NCBI GenBank assembly: GCA_947623915.1
Contig: CANQIB010000009.1
Coordinates: 41,825 to 105,824 of the forward strand
Source: an uncultured Ruminiclostridium sp.
Lineage (GTDB): Bacteria > Bacillota > Clostridia > Oscillospirales > Ruminococcaceae
Reading direction: 5' to 3'
Length of the DNA: 64,000 bases
In this document: piece by piece, positions 1 to 9,477 of the stretch
Layout: each line of letters begins with the position of its first letter
Position numbering within the stretch: the first letter of the stretch is position 1
Notes under the pieces: model-generated
The model's database searches: none
What the model was told of the DNA's origin: nothing
Seen by the model: the letters and a program-made list of their open reading frames with translations, nothing else
Program-made: the position numbers and the translations under genes

Positions 1-1277
1 ATAATGAGCTTGGGTTTTACCACCCAGCCTATGAAGATACACATACCTATCGCGGAAAGCGGCATGAGCAGATTGTTGCTTGCGTAATCCATCACGTCGA
101 GTATCTGCGCCGTTGTGCCGTTCGGCAGCGGAAGCTCAAAGTACAGCAGATTGTAGCCGAGGCAAACCGCCGTTCCGCCCGCAAAGGCGACCAGTGTTTC
201 GATAATTACCGCCTTTTTTCTGGACATACCGAACCTGTCCATAAGGCTGGACACCACCGCTTCCATTATCGAAATCGCGCTGGTGAGCGCCGCGAACAGC
301 ACCATTAAGAAAAACAGCAGTCCGACGATATGACCCGCGCCGCCCATTTCCGAAAAGACCTTGGGCATCGTGACGAACATAAGTCCAGGACCAGACGCCG
401 CCATGCCCTCGCTGCCGGCAAAGGTAAACACCGCCGGTATTATCATAACTCCCGCAAGAAACGCCACCAAGGTATCACATATCTCTATGCGGTTTACGGA
501 GCCCATAAGGTCCACGTCGTCGGGAAGATAAGAGCCATAGGTTATCAGTATACCCATAGCGACGCTGAGGCTGAAAAAGAGCTGTCCCATAGCGTCCAAA
601 AGCGTGGATAAAAAGCTGCTCAGCGTTATCCCGCTGAGGTCGGGTATAACGTATTTTCCCAGTCCCTCCATACCGGTACGCGTCACGCCGCTTTCATCGG
701 TATAGCTTATGGTAAGGGAAAAGACCGCTATCACTATCACCAGCACGAGCAAAGCGGGCATAAGCACCTTTGAGGTCTTTTCTATCCCTTTGTTCACACC
801 TTTATAAACTACGAACGCGGTCGCCAGCAAAAATACCGCCATCATTATAATAGACTCGAAGCTGCCGGATATGAATCCGTTAAAAAAGCCGTCCCGCGCC
901 GCTTGTTCGCCGCCGCCTACGGTATATACCGTCGTATATTTCAGCACCCAGCCGCCTATTGCGCAGTAATACGGCATTATTATCACGGGTATGATGCACT
1001 CGATGACGCCCAGCCATTTCCATTTCGGGCGCAGATGTCCGTAAGCGGTGAGCGAGCTTTGCTTGGTCTTTCTGCCTATCGCTATCTCCGTGACCAGCAA
1101 GGCAAATCCGAAGGTCAGCGCCAAAGCTATATAAACGACCAGAAACAGCCCTCCGCCGTCCTTTGCGGCAAGATACGGAAAACGCCATATGTTTCCCAGT
1201 CCCACCGCGCTCCCCGCCGCCGCCATCACAAATCCCAGAGAGCCGGTAAAAGAATTGCGCTTTGAATTTTTTTCCAT
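1..1277 (-). CDS. Sodium:neurotransmitter symporter (SNF) family transporter, 3' end cut by window edge
   Basis: Reverse-strand reading from ATG at 1277: MEKNSKRNSFTGSLGFVMAAAGSAVGLGNIWRFPYLAAKDGGG..., the SNF N-terminal signature, with many hydrophobic helices. The plus-strand ORFs listed here are antisense. Confidence 0.9.
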   Translation of the reverse strand, partial: MEKNSKRNSFTGSLGFVMAAAGSAVGLGNIWRFPYLAAKDGGGLFLVVYIALALTFGFALLVTEIAIGRKTKQSSLTAYGHLRPKWKWLGVIECIIPVIIMPYYCAIGGWVLKYTTVYTVGGGEQAARDGFFNGFISGSFESIIMMAVFLLATAFVVYKGVNKGIEKTSKVLMPALLVLVIVIAVFSLTISYTDESGVTRTGMEGLGKYVIPDLSGITLSSFLSTLLDAMGQLFFSLSVAMGILITYGSYLPDDVDLMGSVNRIEICDTLVAFLAGVMIIPAVFTFAGSEGMAASGPGLMFVTMPKVFSEMGGAGHIVGLLFFLMVLFAALTSAISIMEAVVSSLMDRFGMSRKKAVIIETLVAFAGGTAVCLGYNLLYFELPLPNGTTAQILDVMDYASNNLLMPLSAIGMCIFIGWVVKPKLI

Positions 1278-1342
1278 ATTTTCCCCACTATACCGTTTCT
1301 GCGGCTTTTAGACATGCCGCCTTTTCCTGCCGAAAACCGTGT

Positions 1343-1903
1343 TCAGAGGAATTCTACCCTGCCGTCCTTGAGGTAATACATAGCGCCGTGTACCTCAAGT
1401 CCGTGTCTTTCTTCCTCTTTTATCTCAATACTTTTTTCTATCACGGATACGCCGTGCAGCACGTTCAGCCTGCACGCCTCCCGCTCGTCAGTCGTATCTC
1501 CTATCGCCTTTTTTATCTCGTCGGTGATGTACTTAATGTTGTTTTCGGGAGCGTGATTGAGCGCGGCATCCACCGCTCCGCACCTGTCATGTCCCATGAC
1601 CACTATCAAACGGCAGCCCAAGTGCTCCGCGGCATACTCTATACTTCCGAGCTGATGACGGTCTATAACGTTTCCCGCAACGCGGATAACGAAAAGATCG
1701 CCTATTCCCGCGTCAAAAACGCTTTCGGGTATAACTCTGGAATCCGAGCAGGTGACTATCACCGCATACGGAAACTGACCCTTGTCACAGGTCTTTTTCC
1801 TTATTTCCTCGGAAAAATCCCCGCTCCCGCCTTTGCCGGCAAGGTAACGGGCATTTCCCTCTTTCAGCTTGTTGAGCGCGGACTGCGCGTCAGGTATTTT
1901 CAT
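1343..1903 (-). CDS. Beta-carbonic anhydrase
   Basis: CSDSRV and GHDRCGAV zinc/active-site motifs; full length 186 aa. Confidence 0.93.
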   Translation of the reverse strand: MKIPDAQSALNKLKEGNARYLAGKGGSGDFSEEIRKKTCDKGQFPYAVIVTCSDSRVIPESVFDAGIGDLFVIRVAGNVIDRHQLGSIEYAAEHLGCRLIVVMGHDRCGAVDAALNHAPENNIKYITDEIKKAIGDTTDEREACRLNVLHGVSVIEKSIEIKEEERHGLEVHGAMYYLKDGRVEFL

Positions 1904-1973
1904 ATTTCCTCCCGTTGTTTAAATATGACTTTAAGCAAACCGACCGTTCGGCAGTCGAAAACACGGCTTACCG

Positions 1974-2522
1974 TCAGGAGCGGCTTTGCTCCCACTCTTC
2001 TTTCAGCAAGGCGTAAGTCGCATAATCGCTCCAAACGGGATCGCCGTTTTCATCCTTTTGGAAATACGCGCTTTTAAGATATACGCCCTCTCTTCTCATT
2101 CCTACCCGCTCCAACAGCTTTATCGAACGCGTGTTGCGAACATCCGCCTCCGCGATTATACGGCGCACGTTCATCACGCCGAACGCGTTGTCCATGACCG
2201 CGCGCACCGCTTCCGCCGCATATCCCTTATCCCAAAACCGTCTGTTGAAGGAATAGCCTATCTCAAACGCTCCGAAGAACATTTTATCCTCGAAATATAC
2301 CTTGCCGATGAGCTTGCCGGTGCTTTTTAAAATGACGGCGTAAAACCGCTCGTCCCCGTCCAGCTCCTCCGCCTTTGTCAGAGCCTCCTCCAACGTATAG
2401 GTATCGTACGGCTCAAAATAGCAGACCTCGTCGTCTGTGAGCAGCTCGGAAAAATCCTCCGCGTCGGACGCTTTAAAGCGCCGCAGACCAAGTCGCTGTG
2501 ATGTTATTAAAAAATCGCTCAT
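1974..2522 (-). CDS. GNAT family N-acetyltransferase (RimJ/RimL-like)
   Basis: MSDFLITSQRLGLRRFKASDAEDF... with GYSFNRRFWDKGYAAEA; RBS AAAGGAG before ATG at 2522. Confidence 0.85.
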   Translation of the reverse strand: MSDFLITSQRLGLRRFKASDAEDFSELLTDDEVCYFEPYDTYTLEEALTKAEELDGDERFYAVILKSTGKLIGKVYFEDKMFFGAFEIGYSFNRRFWDKGYAAEAVRAVMDNAFGVMNVRRIIAEADVRNTRSIKLLERVGMRREGVYLKSAYFQKDENGDPVWSDYATYALLKEEWEQSRS

Positions 2523-2888
2523 AACAAACTCCTTTGCCATAATCTGCAAGTTACATAAAAATTTTATCATATTTTCCCAAAAAGGTCAATAGCAAGCTGT
2601 CAACGTATCAAAGAAAAAACCCTTGCGAATCGCTGCGCCGAGGTAAGCGCACATTTTCTGACAACTATGAGAGCAACGCCGACGTTTTTATAATAGATTT
2701 GCTTTACGATAAGGATATAAGGTTTTTTCGTGACGATATTCGTACGTTTCGTGCGCTTTAAGTACCAAAATTTGGCAGCAGTCCGCACTAAACACCGTCG
2801 GCATACGGTAACAAAAATCCCTTTAAAAAGCCGTCCCCGCACTTTTGGGGAATGCCTGATATTGCGATAATGACGGGCAAATACCTAA

Positions 2889-2917
2889 TTTGACAGCAAA
2901 ATAATCGTATGTTACAA
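2889..2917 (+). promoter_or_regulatory. Sigma-A type promoter for the lipoprotein genes
   Basis: TTGACA-17 nt-TACAAT upstream of ATG 3000; TTCACA-N7-TGTGAA palindrome between promoter and gene (2954-2972). Confidence 0.6.
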
Positions 2918-2999
2918 TTAAAAAAATAAAACAGAAAATAAATCCATGACATTTTCACACTAAAAATGTGAACATCAAATTTTTATCAAAGGAGAACAT

Positions 3000-5900
3000 A
3001 TGAAATACGGACGTAAAACCAAAAAACTCCTGCGCTCATCGGTCGCGCTGGTTCTGTCGTTTTCACTGCTTATGACGGCGACCGGTTGTCAGGATGTACC
3101 GAGTCAAAGCGGCGATGGGGAAACCGCGGAGGCTGAAAGAGTTCCGACGGATTTCGTTCAATGGAACAAAACCGGCGAATATACGGCGGAGATAGACACA
3201 AACGGCGCGGACCTTTCGGACGTTGCCGCGGCAAACGTCAAGGTCCTGTCGTGCTGTTTCAAAAACGAGTCCGACGGAGTTGAAGCCGATACCGCCGAAT
3301 GTCCCGTAAGCGACGCAAAATATGCCGACGGGAGCTTGACGGTGACCTTCAAGGACGACAAAGCAGCTGACAAGACCACCGATCTCTTTGCGCTTAGCGT
3401 AAACGAAAACGAGCTTACCGCGACGGTATATCTCAACTACCCCTGCCTTACCGCAAGGACCGACGTCAGCGGCATATCGGCGGAGGAAAGCTCGCACGAG
3501 CTTACCGTTACGCTTGACGACGGAGCGTTTTCCAAAAGCATAACGACGGACGATATAAGCCTGTCCGGCTCGTTTTCCGAAATGACCGCAAAAAGCGTTT
3601 CGGCAAACGGCGGCAGCCTTGTCCTCACGCTTGACGGAAAAGCGGTCATTCCAGACGGGCAGGAAGTTTATCCCGACGGTATAGTTACCGTGAACGCTTC
3701 TGCGATAGAGGGCGGTCATTCCCCCGCCTCGCTGCGTATCCCCGTTAGGGACAGCTTTCTGATGTTTGAAAGCGAAAACATGACCGTTGACAAAAACACG
3801 GTCACCGTCCCGCTCACGGTGATGGGCATAGAGAATACCGACGGACTGAGCGCCGAAGATATCAGCTTTGCGGACGTGATAAGCGAGGACGAAGAGGGTG
3901 AAAATTCCGAAAGCAGTCCGCAGGTAAAGGTGACCGGCGTTGAAAAGCAAAGCGACACGCAGTTTATCCTTACCATGGAGGTCGAGGGCGTAACGGACAG
4001 GAATTCGGCGGCACGCGCGCTTGACGGCAGAACGATAGACGTAAACGGAACGAGTGTTACGGCGGGATTTTCCTCCGCGGGATTTTATCCGCTGTTCGAT
4101 TACATAGAGGCAAAAGGCGATGATTTTGAGATCACTTTGGAGCTTGACGCAAAAAGCGGAACGTTTGCCGAGGATATCGGCGCTGATGACGTGACATTCG
4201 ACGGCGAGCTTTCCGACGCAAAGGATATGACCTTACAGCGCAAGGACGACATTACCGCCGCGCTTACTTTCAGTATCCCCTCTAACGGGCAGACGGTGGA
4301 GAGCTTTAACTATGACGGAACGATCGAGCTTGCACCCGGCGCGCTTATCAACAACTGGGGAGATCCCACCGACGAGCCTGCCGAGTATATCCGCAGCTAC
4401 TCTCAGGATACGCTGGGCAGATCGACGTCCTCTATGCTGCTGCTTGCAAAGGGACTGGGCTTTGCCTCGAAAGGATTTACCGTAGCGGGCGTCGCCTTTT
4501 CGGTCATCACCACCGTTTTGCAAATGACAGGAGCGGTAAAGAACGCCACCGTGCAGGCTATGGAGATCAACAAAGAGATAAACAAAAACCTTGATTACAT
4601 TTTTGACCAGTTAAAGCGCAATAACTATGTTATAGAAGATATAAACGACCAGATAGAATGGCGCAAGGTCGAAGATTTCAATGTGCAGCTCTCCATGCTC
4701 AATACCTACTCTCAGAAATTCGCATGGTACATTTCCGCGGAAAACCTTGAAAAGCTCGGATATGAGCCGGTCGAGGTAACGGGCGATGAAGAGAATGCCG
4801 AAAAAGCGGAGAAATACAGAAAATTAAAGGAAATATCCAAAGCCGTATTCGAGGCGGAGGAAAGCAGGGATCGTGAGCTTGCGCTCAGATTCCGCGATTA
4901 TTTTTCCACCTACAACACAATGCGCGAATATTACATGAACGTTTGCGCGCTGCTGGAGCAAAACGGCTACAACAATCCTGTTAATACTTATATCAAGTAT
5001 ATGTCGAGAAGAAGCAACTTCGATACGCAGACGCTTGAACAAAGAAGCGCATATATCGACACTATAAAAACGCTGCTGTTTACAAGCTCCGTATATATAA
5101 CTATATACAACCTGCGCGGCACTACCGTGAACGACGACGGAACGTTAAATCTGAAAACGGTGGCAAAAACCGCACAGAACGAGTTGATGAAGATAACTCC
5201 GCAGCTTGAAGACATCGACAGCGCCATTTCGGCAAGAGAAGTTAAGGCAAAAGACGGTACGGTTTCCTATAAAGACCCCTACTGCTACACGTTCGGCGTA
5301 TTTTTGGAAGGGTTCGATACCGACAACGTCAATGTTTTCTGGGCAAACACCTGGCGTGAAAAAAATACCGATGTGATCATGGACAGCGAAGCGGGCTGGA
5401 TACAACGGCTGACAGGAAGCGACACATGGCACAACAAAGCGATAACCGCATGGGCAAAAGGAACGAGCGTGTTTGTATATTCTCATCATTCGGATTACAG
5501 ACGGGTCATCGAGGAAAGCTCAAAAGCTCCTTACTACCTTGCGAACGACTATGACTTTTACTGGGGCGACGGATTTTTCTCCGCGAAAGCGCCGTACGGT
5601 CTGCCTACGGACGCGATAGCCAAGCCGCTCTCGGAAGATATAATCAATGCAAACGCCGATAAATTCATTAGAAAAATGAACGGCAGAACGCTGCGCGACG
5701 AGCTGAAGCTCGCGGGGATAAAGGTAGACGAGACGACCGCGGAGGGCATCCCGCTTGCCTCTACTATACGGTATTCCTTCAGCAGCGTTATGAACCCGGA
5801 TTCATCTGTTGATAATCCTATCAGAGCCGAAACATATATGTCGATATTGAAATGGGGCGACAAAGAGGTGTCGGATCCTGTTTTGGTCTCGCTGCGCTTG

Positions 5901-6164
5901 TGCATATGGCGTGCGGAGCTGTTCAGGGGAAGATGGCTGGATGACAGCGTCACCATCGACGGCGACGCATTATGCAGGGAGCTGGAAACCGATAAAAAAA
6001 GTCCCTTTCCCGATGACGAATACGGCAATAAAAACTACAAAGGCATTGTCCGCTGGGTGATAAAGACTACCGACAGCGACGGGACCAGTCCCAACCCCGA
6101 CGTATATATCGACTACTCGAGAACTACCGCCCCAAATACCGAAAGCACGCCCGAAAAGAATTGA
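3000..6164 (+). CDS. Large lipoprotein: beta-rich repeat modules followed by helical domain
   Basis: Signal peptide with lipobox (LLMTATGC), beta-rich modules, then hydrophobic segment GLGFASKGFTVAGVAFSVITTVLQMTGAVKN and long amphipathic helices; RBS AAAGGAG. Confidence 0.8.
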   Translation: MKYGRKTKKLLRSSVALVLSFSLLMTATGCQDVPSQSGDGETAEAERVPTDFVQWNKTGEYTAEIDTNGADLSDVAAANVKVLSCCFKNESDGVEADTAECPVSDAKYADGSLTVTFKDDKAADKTTDLFALSVNENELTATVYLNYPCLTARTDVSGISAEESSHELTVTLDDGAFSKSITTDDISLSGSFSEMTAKSVSANGGSLVLTLDGKAVIPDGQEVYPDGIVTVNASAIEGGHSPASLRIPVRDSFLMFESENMTVDKNTVTVPLTVMGIENTDGLSAEDISFADVISEDEEGENSESSPQVKVTGVEKQSDTQFILTMEVEGVTDRNSAARALDGRTIDVNGTSVTAGFSSAGFYPLFDYIEAKGDDFEITLELDAKSGTFAEDIGADDVTFDGELSDAKDMTLQRKDDITAALTFSIPSNGQTVESFNYDGTIELAPGALINNWGDPTDEPAEYIRSYSQDTLGRSTSSMLLLAKGLGFASKGFTVAGVAFSVITTVLQMTGAVKNATVQAMEINKEINKNLDYIFDQLKRNNYVIEDINDQIEWRKVEDFNVQLSMLNTYSQKFAWYISAENLEKLGYEPVEVTGDEENAEKAEKYRKLKEISKAVFEAEESRDRELALRFRDYFSTYNTMREYYMNVCALLEQNGYNNPVNTYIKYMSRRSNFDTQTLEQRSAYIDTIKTLLFTSSVYITIYNLRGTTVNDDGTLNLKTVAKTAQNELMKITPQLEDIDSAISAREVKAKDGTVSYKDPYCYTFGVFLEGFDTDNVNVFWANTWREKNTDVIMDSEAGWIQRLTGSDTWHNKAITAWAKGTSVFVYSHHSDYRRVIEESSKAPYYLANDYDFYWGDGFFSAKAPYGLPTDAIAKPLSEDIINANADKFIRKMNGRTLRDELKLAGIKVDETTAEGIPLASTIRYSFSSVMNPDSSVDNPIRAETYMSILKWGDKEVSDPVLVSLRLCIWRAELFRGRWLDDSVTIDGDALCRELETDKKSPFPDDEYGNKNYKGIVRWVIKTTDSDGTSPNPDVYIDYSRTTAPNTESTPEKN

Positions 6165-6186
6165 GCAAGCTGATAAGGAGGAAAAA

Positions 6187-9100
6187 ATGAATAAAAAAAT
6201 CATTAAAAAGATGACCGCTTTTGTTCTTGCGTGCGTTTTGATATTGCAGTCTTTCACGGCTTGTAATAATTCCGACGGCAATGTTATCGGCGATACCGCT
6301 CCCGTAGATGAAAACGAAGAGCAAACGCCCGTTATTTCGGCAGATGACGTCGATTTCAACAGCAGCGGCGAATATACCGCCTCTATCACCTCCGATATCG
6401 TGGATCTTTCGGACGTTACCGCCGAGGGGCTGACGGTATCTTATGACAAATTTGACGGCGACGGCTATGTCGAAGCGTTGGAGAAAGCGGGATATTCCTA
6501 CATCCAAGACGACGAAGAAAAAGAAATCGAGCTAACGGATGACGAGGCAAGCGACGACTCCCATACGGCGAACATAGCGGACATAAATATAGAGGACTAC
6601 ATCACCGAAAAGCAGGTACAGGTCACCGGCGTTGAGGCACAAAAGGACAAGATCACTCTGTCGTTTACCGATCCCGACGCCGCCGCGAACATGACCGGCA
6701 GATACAAGATAGTCCTTAACGGGAAAAAATACGACGACGGCAACGGCGGACAATGCGATATATCCGCGGAGCTGTCGGTGAATTTCAAGCAGTACACCGC
6801 TACCGCGAATATCGACAGCGTTGTGTCCAACGCCGACGAGACGAGATTGACACTTGAGCTTGACGACGGCTCATTCAAGGATAATGTGACAAAGGACGAT
6901 ATAGTGCTTTCCGGCTCGTTTGAGGATATGACGATAGAGAGCGTAAGCTCCGCAGGAAAAAACCTTACCATGCAGCTTACGGGAAACCCGATAAAGCCGG
7001 AGGGACTTACCACCTACGTTGACGGAACGGTAACGGTACAATCCGAGGCGATGAACGACACCGTTATGCCCGTAAGAGTCGATATCCCGATACAGCTTGC
7101 GGGAAATTCGCTCGACCCCTCCACCATAAAGGCGGACGGCGAAAAGGTAACGGCGGCGCTGGAGCTTGTCGGCTCGGCGATAAAGCCGGAGGATATTACA
7201 GCCGATGATATTTCTTTCGATACGCAGGACATCAAAGTCACCGACGTCAAAGCGGACGGTGAAACGCTCGTGACGCTCACCATGACGGTAAAGGGCGCAA
7301 AGGACAGCAACACCGCCGCTGCCGCGCTGAACGACCGAACGCTCAAGATAGGCGATGAAGAGATACTTGTAACAGCGGGCGAAGCGTATTTTTATCCCGT
7401 ATTCGATTATGCGGAGGATAACGGCGACAACATAGACATCACTGTTATCGTATATTCCAAAAACGGTACGGTCTCCGACGGTATCTCCCCCGAACAGATA
7501 ACGCTTGGAGAGGATTTCAAGGACGGCAAGGTAAACGGCGTTACCAAGGACAGCGATACCACCGCGACGGTAGAGCTCTCCGTTCCCGCAAACGGTCAAT
7601 CCGTCGAGGATATGAACTTGGAGGGCGAGATAGTTTTAAAGGCGGGCGCGCTCGTTTCATCGTGGGGCGACCCCACCTCGACGGACAGCTCATACGTCAG
7701 AAAATACAGTCAGGAAAGTCTAGGCAAGGGAGTCTTTGACTGGGGAAACAACATTGATTTTGCCGAATCGGAAATGGAGTTTTTCATCAGGCAGTATGAC
7801 GGAAACATAATCCAAAGGTTCCGTGATTTTTACCTCGATCAAGGCAAATCGTTTGCGGAAAACGCTCTGCAAAATATGCCGTGGCCTCCCAGCGCAGACG
7901 ATATACTGGAGCTGAAGTCTTTCCTGGACGCTCAATACAATATAATAAACGACGCTAAAGACACGCTGATAGGCGCCGGAAAGCTCGCCCTGTCGATATA
8001 TACCTTCCTCGGCGATATGGGCATTATCGGTGAAAACAAGGAAATGCTCGCCGCATTCGAGAAGACGAAAGAGCGTACCGAAAAGCTCAAAGACGCGATG
8101 ACGCAGGAATACCAACGTTTGGAGAACCTCCACGCGAACATTTTGGCGGATGTGGTCACCAGACTTGACGAAAGAATGGCGCAGCTTAATATCCGCGTCA
8201 GAAACTTTAAGGAATATTTCAGTTACATAAACGACCTCGGAGTGGTAATGCCGGACGAATCCGAGGGCGCTGACGCTATGATAACTTACGGTATAGAGTT
8301 GTCAAAGGCGCTTGAAGAAGCGAGCAAATTTAAAGAGCCCGGTTTTGAATCCTACAGCTTTGACTATGACAAATTGCAGGAGCAGTTCAACTATGTATGC
8401 AACACGATAATCCAAAGGAGCTACGGCGATCCTATCACCGCGTTGGATACCGCGTACAGCAAAATAGACAACTTCAGCACTACCTCCTATTACGAAAAAT
8501 ACTTCTACCGTGTAAATCTTCAGGAACAGCTCAGGGAGGCTATCGAGTGCATACGCCTTTACAAAATGGCACAAGCAAAACTAAAGACCGATGCCGACGG
8601 CTCTTTTATAAAGCAAAAGAACGGCGATAGCATCGATTGCTATGTTATGACCGAAACATACGACCAGACCGAGGAACAGCTTTACGCAAAAGCGGTAGCG
8701 CGCATTTGGGAGGACTTCCATGTATACAACTTTAAAAAGATAGATTTGTCCGGCTGGAAAAACCCCGTATTCAGCAGAGAAAAGTCCTACGAGTCTATTC
8801 CCTGCGAAATCAGATACAGTTCCGCCACAGTTAAAGAATACAATAAGAACAGCAGCGGCACCGAAATACCGCAGACCTATGCCCGCCCGCTGGTAGATAC
8901 AGTCACCGGTGCATATGAACCGCTTGCATACTGCTACACGCTCGGTGAAACTATCGGTGATGTTTCAAACTTTTATACATGTGAAAACATCATAGTCTGC
9001 GACACGCCCATGAGCGAGCAAATATCCGCAATTATGAGGCTTCACGCTTCATACAGCGAAAATCAGATAAAATCGTTTTTCGACCGATTGCAGGGCAGAA

Positions 9101-9396
9101 CGTTGGCGCAGGATCTGTTAAAGGCTCATATCTCGATCGACTCCGATACCGCAAATCAGGCTACCGAACGCGGCGGCTTTCCGTTCGGCATCGCTTTTGA
9201 CACTTTTATTAAAAAAGAGGACTGGCATTGGTTCCAATATTCATACAATACACGTTCCAGATATTTCTATTGGGACGCAAAAGATGTAAACGACAGGTTT
9301 AACGCCAGCTTAAAGGTATGCTCCGAGGACTACTACCCGTGGGCAGTAAATCCTATCGGCGTTTTTGTATGCGGAAGAGATAGGTTTGGCGAATAA
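6187..9396 (+). CDS. Paralogous large lipoprotein
   Basis: Lipobox (LQSFTAC). Shares GEYTA.I...DLSDV, LDDG.F...T.DDI.LSGSF, NWGDPT/SWGDPT and NGRTL/QGRTL motifs with the upstream gene. Confidence 0.8.
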   Translation: MNKKIIKKMTAFVLACVLILQSFTACNNSDGNVIGDTAPVDENEEQTPVISADDVDFNSSGEYTASITSDIVDLSDVTAEGLTVSYDKFDGDGYVEALEKAGYSYIQDDEEKEIELTDDEASDDSHTANIADINIEDYITEKQVQVTGVEAQKDKITLSFTDPDAAANMTGRYKIVLNGKKYDDGNGGQCDISAELSVNFKQYTATANIDSVVSNADETRLTLELDDGSFKDNVTKDDIVLSGSFEDMTIESVSSAGKNLTMQLTGNPIKPEGLTTYVDGTVTVQSEAMNDTVMPVRVDIPIQLAGNSLDPSTIKADGEKVTAALELVGSAIKPEDITADDISFDTQDIKVTDVKADGETLVTLTMTVKGAKDSNTAAAALNDRTLKIGDEEILVTAGEAYFYPVFDYAEDNGDNIDITVIVYSKNGTVSDGISPEQITLGEDFKDGKVNGVTKDSDTTATVELSVPANGQSVEDMNLEGEIVLKAGALVSSWGDPTSTDSSYVRKYSQESLGKGVFDWGNNIDFAESEMEFFIRQYDGNIIQRFRDFYLDQGKSFAENALQNMPWPPSADDILELKSFLDAQYNIINDAKDTLIGAGKLALSIYTFLGDMGIIGENKEMLAAFEKTKERTEKLKDAMTQEYQRLENLHANILADVVTRLDERMAQLNIRVRNFKEYFSYINDLGVVMPDESEGADAMITYGIELSKALEEASKFKEPGFESYSFDYDKLQEQFNYVCNTIIQRSYGDPITALDTAYSKIDNFSTTSYYEKYFYRVNLQEQLREAIECIRLYKMAQAKLKTDADGSFIKQKNGDSIDCYVMTETYDQTEEQLYAKAVARIWEDFHVYNFKKIDLSGWKNPVFSREKSYESIPCEIRYSSATVKEYNKNSSGTEIPQTYARPLVDTVTGAYEPLAYCYTLGETIGDVSNFYTCENIIVCDTPMSEQISAIMRLHASYSENQIKSFFDRLQGRTLAQDLLKAHISIDSDTANQATERGGFPFGIAFDTFIKKEDWHWFQYSYNTRSRYFYWDAKDVNDRFNASLKVCSEDYYPWAVNPIGVFVCGRDRFGE

Positions 9397-9402
9397 AAAA
9401 TC

Positions 9403-9430
9403 GGCAAGTGAACATAAGCGTTCACTTGCC
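9403..9430. terminator. Perfect 11-bp stem hairpin after lipoprotein gene 2
   Basis: GGCAAGTGAAC-ATAAGC-GTTCACTTGCC with upstream A-run. Confidence 0.55.
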
Positions 9431-9477
9431 ATATTCCGTATGTAAAGGAAAAAACGTGAGAACGGGAGGTAATTATC

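Noticed and set aside
330-1265. Plus-strand ORFs 330-611 and 903-1265
   Set aside because: Antisense to the partial SNF transporter, which is missing from the ORF track only because it lacks a stop within the window.
1262-2077. 271-aa plus-strand ORF
   Set aside because: Antisense to carbonic anhydrase and the GNAT gene.
9403-9430. Possible IS end inverted repeat
   Set aside because: Single short hairpin with a 6-nt loop at a gene end; better explained as a terminator.
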